Assembly: GCF_012396125.1 (NCBI RefSeq)
Contig: NZ_JAAXOX010000003.1
Span: 310,001 to 374,000 of the forward strand
Direction of reading: 5' to 3'
Length of the DNA: 64,000 nt
Origin: Cellulomonas denverensis
Lineage (GTDB): Bacteria; Actinomycetota; Actinomycetes; Actinomycetales; Cellulomonadaceae
In this document: positions 34,599-42,330 of the stretch, one piece after another
Layout: each line of letters begins with the position of its first letter
Numbering within the stretch: position 1 is the first letter of the stretch
Notes under the pieces: generated by a model
Told to the model about the DNA's origin: nothing
Seen by the model: the letters and a program-made list of their open reading frames with translations, nothing else
Databases searched by the model: none
Position numbers and translations under genes: made by a program

Positions 34599-35357
34599 AT
34601 GACCGACATCCCCCGCCCGGACGGGCGTGCCCTCGACCAGCTGCGCCCGATCAGCCTCACCCGCCACTTCCTGGACGCCGGCGAGGGCAGCGTGCTGGTG
34701 GAGTTCGGCGGCACCACCGTGCTGTGCGTGGCCTCGTTCACCGAGGGGGTGCCGCGCTGGCGCAAGGGTTCCGGCGAGGGCTGGGTGACCGCGGAGTACT
34801 CGATGCTGCCCCGGGCCACCACCACCCGGTCGGACCGCGAGTCGGTCCGCGGCAAGGTCGGCGGCCGCACGCACGAGATCTCCCGGCTGATCGGCCGCTC
34901 GCTGCGCGCGATCATCGACGTCGCGGCGCTGGGCGAGAACACCATCGTGCTGGACTGCGACGTGCTGCAGGCCGACGGTGGCACCCGCACCGCCTCGATC
35001 ACCGGCGCCTACGTCGCGCTGGCCGACGCGGTGGCGTGGGGGATCGAGCGCGGGGCGATCGCCGCCGGCCGCACCGTGCTCAAGGACTCGGTGTCCGCGG
35101 TGAGCGTCGGCATCGTGGACGGCCGCCCGGTGCTGGACCTGCCCTATGTCGAGGATGTGCGCGCGGAGACCGACATGAACGTGGTGGTGACCGGCTCCGG
35201 CGACTTCGTCGAGGTGCAGGGCACCGCCGAGGCCGCCCCGTTCCGCCGCAGCGAACTCGACCAGCTGCTCGACCTGGCGATCGGCAGCACCCGCGAGCTC
35301 GCCCGGCTGCAGGCCGAGGCGCTGGCCGCCCCGGGCCGGACCACGGTGCGCGGATGA
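34599..35357 (+). CDS. rph: Ribonuclease PH
   Basis: Phosphorolytic 3'-5' exoribonuclease that trims tRNA 3' ends. The product is 252 residues with [38 protein letters not shown], the [17 protein letters not shown] phosphate-binding arginines and [23 protein letters not shown]. The rph-rdgB order is conserved in bacteria; its stop overlaps rdgB (ATGA). Confidence 0.96.
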   Translation: MTDIPRPDGRALDQLRPISLTRHFLDAGEGSVLVEFGGTTVLCVASFTEGVPRWRKGSGEGWVTAEYSMLPRATTTRSDRESVRGKVGGRTHEISRLIGRSLRAIIDVAALGENTIVLDCDVLQADGGTRTASITGAYVALADAVAWGIERGAIAAGRTVLKDSVSAVSVGIVDGRPVLDLPYVEDVRAETDMNVVVTGSGDFVEVQGTAEAAPFRRSELDQLLDLAIGSTRELARLQAEALAAPGRTTVRG

Positions 35358-35971
35358 CCGCCCCCCGGCTGGTGCTGGCCACCCACAACGCGCACAAGAT
35401 CGGCGAGCTGCGGGCGATCCTGGCCCCGGCGCTGCCCGGCCTGGACCCGGCCTCGATCGTCGGTGCCCGGGACGTCGGTGCCCCGGAGCCGGTGGAGGAC
35501 GGGGTCACCTTCGCCGAGAACGCGCTGATCAAGGCCCGGGCGCTAGCGGCCTTCACCGGGCTGCCCGCGGTGGCCGACGACTCCGGCCTGGCGGTGGACG
35601 TGCTCGGCGGTGCGCCCGGGATCTTCTCCGCCCGCTGGTCCGGCCGGCACGGCGACGACCGGGCGAACCTGGAACTGCTGCTGGCCCAGCTCGGCGACAT
35701 CGCCGACCAGCACCGCGCGGCCCGGTTCACCTGCGCCGCTGCCCTGGTCACCCCGGACGGCGCCGAGCACGTGGAGCTGGGCTACCTGGAGGGCCGCCTG
35801 GCACACGCCCCGCGCGGGGAGCACGGCTTCGGCTACGACCCGATCCTGATCGTCGAGGGCGGCGAGCTGACCGCCGCGGAGCTGGCACCGGAGCGCAAGA
35901 ACGCCATCTCCCACCGCGGGCAGGCGTTCCGCGCCCTGGCGCCGGTGGTGGTGCGGGTCCTGAGTGCCTGA
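35354..35971 (+). CDS. rdgB: XTP/dITP pyrophosphatase (RdgB/HAM1)
   Basis: Removes non-canonical purine nucleoside triphosphates from the nucleotide pool. The product is 205 residues. Motifs: [14 protein letters not shown] at the N-terminus, [30 protein letters not shown] (substrate and metal site), [20 protein letters not shown] and [16 protein letters not shown] 35354 overlaps the rph stop, and its end overlaps the next gene by 8 bases. Confidence 0.95.
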   Translation: MTAPRLVLATHNAHKIGELRAILAPALPGLDPASIVGARDVGAPEPVEDGVTFAENALIKARALAAFTGLPAVADDSGLAVDVLGGAPGIFSARWSGRHGDDRANLELLLAQLGDIADQHRAARFTCAAALVTPDGAEHVELGYLEGRLAHAPRGEHGFGYDPILIVEGGELTAAELAPERKNAISHRGQAFRALAPVVVRVLSA

Positions 35972-37598
35972 GATCCACCTGGTCGCCGACCGGGTGAGCT
36001 TCGGCTACCCCGGCCGGCCGGTGCTGGACGGCGTCGTGCTGACCGCGTCCGCCGGTGACCGGGTGGGCGTGGTGGGGGAGAACGGTGCCGGCAAGACCAC
36101 GCTGCTGCGGCTGCTCGCCGGCGACCTGGCGCCGTCCAGCGGCGAGGTGCGCACGGTCGGCACCGTGTCGGTCGTGCACCAGGAGCTCGACCTGCCGCCG
36201 GAGGCCACCGTCGGCGACCTGATCGCGCGCACCGCCGGGCAGGTCCGGGCGGCCGCCGAGCGCCTGGACCGGGTGGTGGCGGATTTCGACCACGATGCCG
36301 GGGACCTGGGGGAGCTGAGCGAGGCGATCGCCGCCGCAGAGCGCCTGGCCGCCTGGGACGTCGACCGCCGGGTGGACGAGGCGCTGACCCGGTTCGGTGC
36401 CCCGCGCGACCCTGCCCGCACCCTGGGCTCGCTCAGCGTCGGCGAGGCCTACCGGGCGCGGCTGGCCTGCCACATCGCCGAGCGGGCCGACATCCTGCTG
36501 CTGGACGAGCCGACCAACCACCTGGACGCGGGCGGCATCGACTACCTGACCGCCCAGCTCCAGCAGTGGGCCGGGGTGGTGCTGATCGTCACCCACGACC
36601 GCAAGCTGCTCGACGACGTGATGACCGCCATCCTCGACCTGGACCCGTCGATGGACGGCCGCCCGGTGCTCTACGGCGCCACCCGGTACGCCGACTACCG
36701 GTTCGCCAAGGACCAGGCACTGCGTCGCTGGCGGGTCCGCTACGCCCAGGAGCGCAAGCGCGCCGCGCAGCTCGCGTACCGGCTCGACCGGTCCTACGAG
36801 GGCCTGTCCGACGAGTGGCGGCCGCCCAAGGGGTCGCAGAAGCACCGGCGCGGCACCCGGGCCCGGATCCACGTCAAGGCCGCCGACCGGCTGGTGCAGA
36901 AGCTGGAGTCCGAGGCGGTCGATGTCCCGGTGCCGCCGCTGGAACTGGCCTTCCCGGACCTGCCCTCGCTGCCCACCTCCAGCCGGGTCGAGGACGCCTA
37001 CCGTGGTGGACCGCTGCTCGAGCTGCGCGCCCCGCGGGTCGAGGGCCGGCTCGACCTGCCCGGGGTGCGGATCGAGTTGCCACCGGCCGGGCGGCTGCTG
37101 GTCACCGGCCCGAACGGCGCCGGCAAGTCCACCCTGCTTGCCGCACTGGCCGGCCGCCTGCCGCTGGACCGTGGGCACCGCAGCGCCGCCCGTGCCCTGC
37201 GGCTCGGCGTGCTCGCCCAGGACGAGACCACCCCCGACCAGCTGCGGATGACCGGCTTCGAGGCGGCCGCCGCCCGCGCCTTGGACCTGCTGCGCACCGG
37301 CGCCCTCGACCCGGCGCACATCGTCCCGGTGGCCGCACTCGGGCTGCTGGACGAGGCCGATCTGGACCGCCCGCTCGCCGAACTGTCGGTGGGCCAGCGC
37401 CGCCGGTTCGCCCTGGCGATGGCCCTGGTGCCCGCGCCGCAGGTGCTGATCCTGGACGAGCCGACCAACCACCTGTCGATCGGGCTGGTGGACGAGCTGA
37501 CCGCGGCGCTGCAGGTCACCTCCGCCGCGGTGGTGGTCGCCACCCACGACCGGGCGATGCGGGCGGATCTGTCGGGGTGGCCGGAGGTGCGGCTCTAG
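35964..37598 (+). CDS. ABC-F family ATPase (ribosome-protection type)
   Basis: A soluble protein with two ATP-binding cassettes and no membrane segment, 544 residues. Cassette 1 has Walker A GENGAGKTT and Walker B LLLDEPTNHLD; cassette 2 has GPNGAGKST and ILDEPTNHLS. Both signature motifs read LSVG rather than the usual LSGG. A basic linker (RRWRVRYAQERKRAAQLAYR, about residues 250-320) joins them, as in ABC-F translation factors. It resembles actinobacterial macrolide/lincosamide resistance ABC-F proteins more than EttA, but resistance cannot be asserted. GTG 35964 overlaps rdgB; the stop is shared with the convergent gene in CTAG. Confidence 0.88.
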   Translation: MPEIHLVADRVSFGYPGRPVLDGVVLTASAGDRVGVVGENGAGKTTLLRLLAGDLAPSSGEVRTVGTVSVVHQELDLPPEATVGDLIARTAGQVRAAAERLDRVVADFDHDAGDLGELSEAIAAAERLAAWDVDRRVDEALTRFGAPRDPARTLGSLSVGEAYRARLACHIAERADILLLDEPTNHLDAGGIDYLTAQLQQWAGVVLIVTHDRKLLDDVMTAILDLDPSMDGRPVLYGATRYADYRFAKDQALRRWRVRYAQERKRAAQLAYRLDRSYEGLSDEWRPPKGSQKHRRGTRARIHVKAADRLVQKLESEAVDVPVPPLELAFPDLPSLPTSSRVEDAYRGGPLLELRAPRVEGRLDLPGVRIELPPAGRLLVTGPNGAGKSTLLAALAGRLPLDRGHRSAARALRLGVLAQDETTPDQLRMTGFEAAAARALDLLRTGALDPAHIVPVAALGLLDEADLDRPLAELSVGQRRRFALAMALVPAPQVLILDEPTNHLSIGLVDELTAALQVTSAAVVVATHDRAMRADLSGWPEVRL

Positions 37599-38299
37599 TC
37601 CGCGGCAGGCGTCGCCGGCAACAGCCGCTCCACCCCGCGGGCCAGCACCGCCAGCACCAGGAAGACCACCGCCACCACCGCGGTGTTCCGCAGCGCCACC
37701 GCCAGGCCGAGCTCCCCGACGTCCAGGAACGGGTACGGATACCAGCCCACTGCCGCGCCGCGCAGGAAGGTGTACGCCACCCAGGCCAGCGGGTAGACCA
37801 CCGACCAGCCCACCGAGGACCAGGTCCAGCGCGGCCGTGGACCCGCCAGCAGCCAGACCAGCACCGCCCCGACCGGGGACACCGTGTGCAGCAGCAGATT
37901 CGCCACCTGGCCGCTCGGGGTCAGCTGCGCCGCCTCGCCGGCCAGCACCGTGTGGTAGACGACCCCGGTCACCAGGATGCACAGCAGCGCATCGAGCTGG
38001 ATGACCGCCTGCACCCGTCCACCGCCGGCCGGCCGGGCGACCAGCAGGGCGCTGGACAGCACCACCAGCAGGTTGGACTGGATGGTGAAGTAGCTGAACA
38101 GCCGGATCAGCCGTTCGCCGTCGCCGCCCTCGGCGACCGCATTGCCCAGCTCGATCAGCACCCCGGCCAGGGCCGCCAGACCGAGCAGTGCGTACAGCGC
38201 CCGCCGGCCGCTCAGGGCATCCGCCCGACGTGCGCCATCGCCTGGCGCAGCAGCAGGCCCTGACCGCCGTTCATCTCCACCTGCACCTGCTCGCTGCAC
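37595..38299 (-). CDS. Pr6Pr family membrane protein
   Basis: An integral-membrane protein with six hydrophobic segments, of the FAR-17a/AIG1-like Pr6Pr family; function unknown. The segment FSYFTIQSNLLVVLSSALL is characteristic, and HTVLAGEAAQL and LLLHTVSPVGAVLVW are also typical. The start is uncertain: the frame enters the upstream DUF4916 gene without an ATG. GTG 38299, with GGAGG a few bases upstream, gives 234 residues and an 88-base overlap; the hydrophobic core itself starts only around 38210. Confidence 0.72.
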   Translation of the reverse strand: MQRAGAGGDERRSGPAAAPGDGARRADALSGRRALYALLGLAALAGVLIELGNAVAEGGDGERLIRLFSYFTIQSNLLVVLSSALLVARPAGGGRVQAVIQLDALLCILVTGVVYHTVLAGEAAQLTPSGQVANLLLHTVSPVGAVLVWLLAGPRPRWTWSSVGWSVVYPLAWVAYTFLRGAAVGWYPYPFLDVGELGLAVALRNTAVVAVVFLVLAVLARGVERLLPATPAAD

Positions 38300-38775
38300 A
38301 CCTCCTCCGGGGTGAGCCAGGCCAGGTCCAGCGCGTCCTGCTGCGGGCGGCAGTCGCCGGTCACCGGCACCACGTAGGCCAGGGACACCGCGTGCTGCCG
38401 GGGGTCGTGGTACGGGGTCACGCCCGGGGTGGGGAAGTACTCGGCGACCGTGAACGGTTGTGGCGAGGGCGGCACCTGGGGCAGCGCCACCGGGCCGAGG
38501 TCCTTCTCGATGTGCCGCAGCAGCGCGTCGCGCACCCGCTCGTGGTACATCACCCGGCCAGAGACCAGCGCCCGGGACATCACGCCCTCCGGGGTCACCC
38601 GCAGCAGCAGCCCCACCGCCACCACATCGCCCGAGTCGTCCACCCGGACCGGCACCGCGTCGACGTACAGCAGCGGCAGCTGGCGGCGGACGGCGGCGAT
38701 GCCCTCCGCGCTCAGCCAACCGGCCGGGCGGCCGGACTCGTGGGGCTCCGGGGGCAGATCAGCGGTGTCGGTCAC
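38212..38775 (-). CDS. DUF4916 family protein (NUDIX-like)
   Basis: A 187-residue protein of the DUF4916 family, related to NUDIX hydrolases but without a clear complete NUDIX box. Conserved stretches are GWLSAEGIAAVRRQLPLLYVDAVPVR, RALVSGRVMYHERVRDALLRHIEKDLGP and FTVAEYFPTPGVTPYHDPRQHAVSLAYVVP, the last two covering the NUDIX core. GTG 38775 was preferred to ATG 38829 because the family homology begins near it. It overlaps the downstream Pr6Pr gene. Confidence 0.82.
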   Translation of the reverse strand: MTDTADLPPEPHESGRPAGWLSAEGIAAVRRQLPLLYVDAVPVRVDDSGDVVAVGLLLRVTPEGVMSRALVSGRVMYHERVRDALLRHIEKDLGPVALPQVPPSPQPFTVAEYFPTPGVTPYHDPRQHAVSLAYVVPVTGDCRPQQDALDLAWLTPEEVCSEQVQVEMNGGQGLLLRQAMAHVGRMP

Positions 38776-38930
38776 CTGGATGTTGTACCCGAGCGGCCGG
38801 TCGCGGGCACGCCCGACGCGCCTGACCACTCCGGACGACCCCCGGGAGGCCGTCCGGAACGCCCACGGGAATACTGAGCGCGGCAGGAGCGCTCTATCGG
38901 GCGTTCACTGAAGGAAACGGGAGGCAGACG

Positions 38931-39302
38931 ATGGCAACGACCGAACTGACGGCCGAGTCCATCCAGAAGACGATCGACGAGAACGACATCGTCCTGGTGG
39001 ACTTCTGGGCCGACTGGTGCGGCCCGTGCAAGCGGTTCGGACCGATCTTCGAGCAGTCCTCGGAGACGCACCCGGACATCGTCCACGCGAAGGTGGACAC
39101 CGAGGCGGAGCAGGAGCTCGCCGCTCAGCTGCAGATCACCTCGATCCCGACGCTGATGGCCTTCCGCGAGGGCATCCTGGTCTTCAACCAGGCCGGCGCA
39201 CTGCCCGGCCCGGCGCTGGAGCAGGTCGTCGACGCGGTCAAGGGCCTGGACATGGACGACGTGCGGGCGCAGATCGCCGCCGCGTCGGCCGCACAGAACT
39301 GA
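38931..39302 (+). CDS. trxA: Thioredoxin
   Basis: A cytoplasmic disulfide reductant of 123 residues, with a slight C-terminal extension relative to the usual 105-110. The active site is WCGPCK (C30, C33) in VLVDFWADWCGPCKRFGP, with the cis-Pro segment ITSIPTLMAF and a C-terminal helix. GGGAGG at 38919-38924 precedes ATG. It is monocistronic, closed by a terminator hairpin 8 bases after its stop. Confidence 0.94.
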   Translation: MATTELTAESIQKTIDENDIVLVDFWADWCGPCKRFGPIFEQSSETHPDIVHAKVDTEAEQELAAQLQITSIPTLMAFREGILVFNQAGALPGPALEQVVDAVKGLDMDDVRAQIAAASAAQN

Positions 39303-39310
39303 CCCACGCA

Positions 39311-39344
39311 CGAGGCCCCCGCACCCACCGGTGCGGGGGCCTCG
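39311..39344 (+). terminator. Terminator after trxA
   Basis: A perfect 15-bp stem, 39311-39325 with 39330-39344, and a 4-nt loop. Confidence 0.8.
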
Positions 39345-39455
39345 TCGCGCCCGGGCCCACGCTCCGCCACATGCTCGTCGCGCCACGGCCCCGCCCCGGC
39401 TCCACCTGGTGCTCGTCGCGCCACGGCCCGGTCCCGCGCCCGGCCCCGCCCGGCA

Positions 39456-39513
39456 CGAGTGCGGAGAACCTGTCGCCCGAATCGCCCGAACCGCAGCAAC
39501 TTCTCCGCACTCG
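39456..39513. repeat. Inverted repeat CGAGTGCGGAGAA / TTCTCCGCACTCG
   Basis: A perfect 13-bp repeat with a 32-base loop that contains two copies of TCGCCCGAA. It could form a long-loop hairpin. Confidence 0.6.
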
Positions 39514-39570
39514 TCGCGCGGAGGGCCCAGCGCCCGCGTCCGCACCGGGCCCGAATCGCGTACTCGTCGT

Positions 39571-39632
39571 GTCGAGGGCGCAGCTCACGGTGGTCCAGCG
39601 GGCGTGAGACCAACGCGGACTGCGCCCTCGAC
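39571..39632. repeat. Nested double palindrome
   Basis: Outer arms GTCGAGGGCGCAG and CTGCGCCCTCGAC (39571-39583, 39620-39632) are directly continued on the left by CTCACG, paired with CGTGAG at 39603-39608. The 11 bases between the right arms form a bulge. It ends 12 bases before the stop codon of the minus-strand phosphatidyltransferase, so it may also be that gene's terminator. Confidence 0.6.
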
Positions 39633-39644
39633 GCGGGCAGACCG

Positions 39645-40145
39645 CTACGCCCGGGCCGCGCGGCGCAGTTCGTCGAGTGCCGCGGCGACCGCGACCGCAC
39701 CGACGGGCAGCAGCACCCACAGCGGCATCGCACCCACCGCGGCGACCACCGGGACCACCACGAACAGCACGCCGCCGGTGATCCGGTCCAGTGGGGTGTG
39801 GATCGACCGCCAGGCGCCGACCCGTCGCCGCAGCGCCAGCGCCGCTGCCGCGCGGATCACGGTCACCCCCGTGATCACCACCCACAGCGCCGGCCCGAAC
39901 ACGTCGGTGCGCCACAGCAGCCAGCCCAGCACCCCGACCCAGAACGCGACGTCCGCGATCGTGTCCAGCACCGCGCCGCGCTCGGAGTCCACCGCCCACC
40001 GCCGGGCCAGCCGGCCGTCCAGCACATCGCTCAGCCCACACCACAGGTAGGCGATCAGCGCGGGGACCGGCGCCGCGATGAACGGCAGCACCAGGGCCAC
40101 GACGACCCGGGACCAGGTCAACAGGTCGGGCAGCAGACGGCGCAC
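39645..40145 (-). CDS. CDP-alcohol phosphatidyltransferase family protein
   Basis: An integral-membrane phospholipid-synthesis enzyme that transfers a phosphatidyl group from CDP-diacylglycerol to an alcohol. The 166-residue product has the family motif: DVLDGRLAR followed by DSERGAVLDTIAD, i.e. D-x2-DG-x2-AR-x8-G-x3-D-x3-D. Several hydrophobic helices follow. GTG 40145 with GGAGGA upstream is the start; an ATG at 40199 lies inside the neighbouring tRNA-Leu and is rejected. The alcohol acceptor (glycerol-P, inositol-P or other) is not evident. Confidence 0.88.
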   Translation of the reverse strand: MRRLLPDLLTWSRVVVALVLPFIAAPVPALIAYLWCGLSDVLDGRLARRWAVDSERGAVLDTIADVAFWVGVLGWLLWRTDVFGPALWVVITGVTVIRAAAALALRRRVGAWRSIHTPLDRITGGVLFVVVPVVAAVGAMPLWVLLPVGAVAVAAALDELRRAARA

Positions 40146-40166
40146 GGGTCCTCCGCGGGACAGGGG

Positions 40167-40249
40167 TGCGGGAGGCGGGATTCGAACCCGCACGCTCATC
40201 AGAGCACCAGGACCTAAACCTGGCGTGGCTGCCGTTTCACCACTCCCGC
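40167..40249 (-). tRNA. tRNA-Leu (anticodon TAG)
   Basis: Folds as an 83-nt class II tRNA: acceptor GCGGGAG/CTCCCGC, anticodon loop TTTAGGT within the CCAGG/CCTGG stem, a long variable arm (TGCTCTGATGAGCG) and T-loop GGTTCGAATCC. Discriminator A; no encoded CCA. Confidence 0.96.
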
Positions 40250-40281
40250 CGACCTGGTCGATGATGCCAGGTCCGGCCGGC

Positions 40282-40755
40282 TCAGGCTGCGTCGATCCCC
40301 AGGTCGCGCCGCAGCTTCGCCACGTGGCCGGTGGCCTTGACGTTGTACTGGGCGAGTTCGACGACGCCGGCCGGGTCCAGCACCACCGTGGAACGGATCA
40401 CGCCGGTGACGACCTTGCCGTACAGCTTCTTCTCGCCCCAGGCGCCCCACTGCTCCATCACGGTGTGCTCGGGGTCGGAGACCAGCGGGAAGCTCAGGTC
40501 CTCGGCCTCGGCGAACCGGGCCAGCTTCGCCGGGGAGTCGGGGGAGACGCCCACCACCCGGTAGCCGTGCGACTGCAGCGAGGCGAGGTTGTCCCGGAAG
40601 TCGCAGGCCTGCTTGGTGCACCCCGGCGTGCCGGCGGCCGGGTAGAAGTAGACGACCACGTGCTGCCCGCGCAGCTCGGAGAGGGTCAGCGTGCCGCCGT
40701 CGGCGGTCGGCAGCGTGAAGTCGGGGGCGGTGTCACCGGCGGACAGGCGGGGCAT
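40282..40755 (-). CDS. bcp: Thioredoxin-dependent peroxiredoxin (BCP family)
   Basis: Reduces hydrogen peroxide and organic peroxides using thioredoxin. The 157-residue product has GDTAPDFTLPTADGG at the start and the atypical two-Cys active site GTPGCTKQACDFRD (peroxidatic C46, resolving C51), followed by VVGVSPDSPAKLARFAE and FPLVSDPEHTV. It lies 30 bases past tRNA-Leu, on the same strand, upstream of it in transcription order. Confidence 0.95.
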   Translation of the reverse strand: MPRLSAGDTAPDFTLPTADGGTLTLSELRGQHVVVYFYPAAGTPGCTKQACDFRDNLASLQSHGYRVVGVSPDSPAKLARFAEAEDLSFPLVSDPEHTVMEQWGAWGEKKLYGKVVTGVIRSTVVLDPAGVVELAQYNVKATGHVAKLRRDLGIDAA

Positions 40756-40819
40756 GGCGGCTCTCCTCGATCGCGCGGGCGCCTGGTGCGCCCGTGGACA
40801 GGGTAGTCAGGGCTCCGGG

Positions 40820-40825
40820 TAGCGT
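40820..40825 (+). promoter_or_regulatory. Leaderless -10 box TAGCGT before groES-like gene
   Basis: TAGCGT ends 8 bases before GTG 40834; no Shine-Dalgarno. Confidence 0.5.
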
Positions 40826-40833
40826 CTGCTCCC

Positions 40834-41172
40834 GTGACTGTGAGCCAGAACTCCCGCCCCGAGCTGCCGATCCGGATGCTCAACGACCGCCTGCTGGTGG
40901 AGCTGGACGCCGACGCGGCCGAACGCCGGTCCAGTGCCGGGATCGTGATCCCGGCGACCGCGGTGGTCGGCAAGCGCCTGGCCTGGGGCGCGGTGGTCGC
41001 CGCCGGGCAGCACGTGCGCCAGGTGTCGGTGGGCGACCGGGTGCTGTTCGACCCGGACGAGCGTGGCGAGGTGGAGCTGGCCGGCGCGACCTACCTGCTG
41101 CTGCGGGAGAAGGACGTGCACGCGGTCGCCGAGCCCCGTGACGGCGGTGAGGGCACCGGCCTGTACCTGTAG
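40834..41172 (+). CDS. GroES-family co-chaperonin-like protein
   Basis: A 112-residue Cpn10-fold protein: IRMLNDRLLVELDADAAERRSSAGIVIPATA has the mobile-loop region, and VSVGDRVLFDPDERGEVEL, YLLLREKDVHAV complete the beta barrel. It differs from canonical GroES by an N-terminal extension and a C-terminal tail and has no groEL beside it, so it is probably a divergent paralogue of unknown partner. GTG 40834 is preceded by a leaderless TAGCGT box. Confidence 0.82.
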   Translation: MTVSQNSRPELPIRMLNDRLLVELDADAAERRSSAGIVIPATAVVGKRLAWGAVVAAGQHVRQVSVGDRVLFDPDERGEVELAGATYLLLREKDVHAVAEPRDGGEGTGLYL

Positions 41173-41228
41173 CTGTTGCGCCCCTCCGGCCGCGGTGTTC
41201 CGATAAGGCCGGAGGAAAGGGGACGATC

Positions 41229-41408
41229 GTGGGCGACGATCAGTCCGCGCCGACCGAGGCGCGCGCCGTGATGGACCTGCTGGCGGAGCACGTGCCGCTC
41301 ACGTTGCTCGCCGACCTGGCGACCGCCGAGCCGCGTTCGGGCGAGATCCTGCGCACCGAGGGGCTGCCGGAGGACGAGTGGTGGGCCGAGGGCGAGCACA
41401 CCGCGTGA
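41229..41408 (+). CDS. 59-residue acidic protein of unknown function
   Basis: A short ORF with GTG 41229 and a purine-rich GGAGGAAAGG at 41211-41220 upstream. The product, VGDDQSAPTEARAVMDLLAE followed by a Leu-rich helix and the acidic end EDEWWAEGEHT, is strongly acidic and could be a helical pair. It lies between the groES-like gene and tRNA-Lys. The Shine-Dalgarno, codon bias and sensible composition support it; no function is recognised. Confidence 0.65.
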   Translation: MGDDQSAPTEARAVMDLLAEHVPLTLLADLATAEPRSGEILRTEGLPEDEWWAEGEHTA

Positions 41409-41484
41409 CCTGCATCACGACCGGCCGCGACCGCGCGGAACCGATTCGCGTCCGACACCGGGAGGGTGCTAACTTCTTCCTCGC

Positions 41485-41560
<76 letters not shown>

Positions 41561-41564
41561 GCAT

Positions 41565-41597
41565 GAAGGCCTCGCACCGATCGGGTGCGGGGCCTTC
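41565..41597 (+). terminator. Terminator after tRNA-Lys
   Basis: A 14-bp stem with one wobble, 41565-41578 with 41584-41597, loop GATCG. Confidence 0.75.
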
Positions 41598-41619
41598 GTC
41601 GTGTGTGGGTGCCGGTCCG

Positions 41620-41625
41620 TACCGT
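41620..41625 (+). promoter_or_regulatory. Leaderless -10 box TACCGT before methyltransferase
   Basis: TACCGT ends 7 bases before ATG 41633; no Shine-Dalgarno. Confidence 0.5.
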
Positions 41626-41632
41626 CCGGGGC

Positions 41633-42265
41633 ATGGACGAGCTGGCGGAACTGCGCGAGGACTACGACCGGGTGGCGGACCGCTACGTCGAGCTCGGGGT
41701 GGGTGACCTGGCCGAGGAACCGTGGTTGCGGTCGGTGCTGGTCGCCTTCGCCGAGCAGGTGCGCGACCGGGGCCCGGTGCTGGATGTCGGCTGCGGCCCC
41801 GGGCAGGTCAGCGCGTTCCTGGCCGCGCACGGGGTGGACGTGCGTGGAATCGACCTGTCGCCGCGGATGGTCGAGCACGCTCGACGGCGGTTCCCCGCGG
41901 TGCGCTTCGACACCGGATCGGCGACGGCGCTCGGGGTCGAGGACGGAACGCTGGCCGGGATCCTGGGCTGGTGGTCGCTGTTCCACCTGCCCCGGCCGCA
42001 GCTGCCAGGGGTGTTCGCGGGCTTCGCCCGGGCGCTGCGGCCGGGTGGACTGGCGCTGGTCGGGTTCCACGCCGGGGACGGCGAGCTGCACCGCACCGAG
42101 GCCTACGGCGGGGTGCCGGTCGGCTGGACGACCCATCTGTGGCGCCCGGAGCGGCTGGCCGAACTGCTGGCCGGCGCCGGCCTGCGACCGGTGCTGGAGC
42201 AGCGGTTCGCCGCCGCGGTGCCGCAGCAGCGCCCGCAGGTGGTGATCGCCGCCCGGCGGGTGTGA
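41633..42265 (+). CDS. Class I SAM-dependent methyltransferase
   Basis: A soluble methyltransferase of 210 residues. Motif I VLDVGCGPGQVSAFLA binds S-adenosylmethionine, followed by VRGIDLSPRMVEHAR (motif II acidic residue), the post-motif GWWSLFHLPR and LRPGGLALVGFH. The family is the Methyltransf_11/25 group acting on small molecules; substrate unknown. The start has a leaderless TACCGT box; the long alternative frames covering this locus are shadows. Confidence 0.86.
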   Translation: MDELAELREDYDRVADRYVELGVGDLAEEPWLRSVLVAFAEQVRDRGPVLDVGCGPGQVSAFLAAHGVDVRGIDLSPRMVEHARRRFPAVRFDTGSATALGVEDGTLAGILGWWSLFHLPRPQLPGVFAGFARALRPGGLALVGFHAGDGELHRTEAYGGVPVGWTTHLWRPERLAELLAGAGLRPVLEQRFAAAVPQQRPQVVIAARRV

Positions 42266-42330
42266 GCGTCGACCTGCCGGTTCACCCCCGCGGGTCCACG
42301 ATGGGCACACCCGAGGAATGGAGCGATGCG

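Larger units (their letters stand above)
39303..39644. other. 340-bp repeat- and palindrome-rich intergenic region
   Basis: No gene is supportable. It contains a terminator (39311-39344), a 20-base direct repeat TGCTCGTCGCGCCACGGCCC at 39372-39391 and 39410-39429, a 13-bp inverted repeat (39456-39468 with 39501-39513) and a nested double palindrome (39571-39583 with 39620-39632, inner arms 39584-39589 and 39603-39608). Confidence 0.75.

Noticed and set aside
40146..40199. Upstream ATG (40199) as start of the CDP-alcohol phosphatidyltransferase
   Set aside because: It lies within tRNA-Leu and encodes the tRNA's T-arm as protein; GTG 40145 has a proper GGAGGA and matches the family start.
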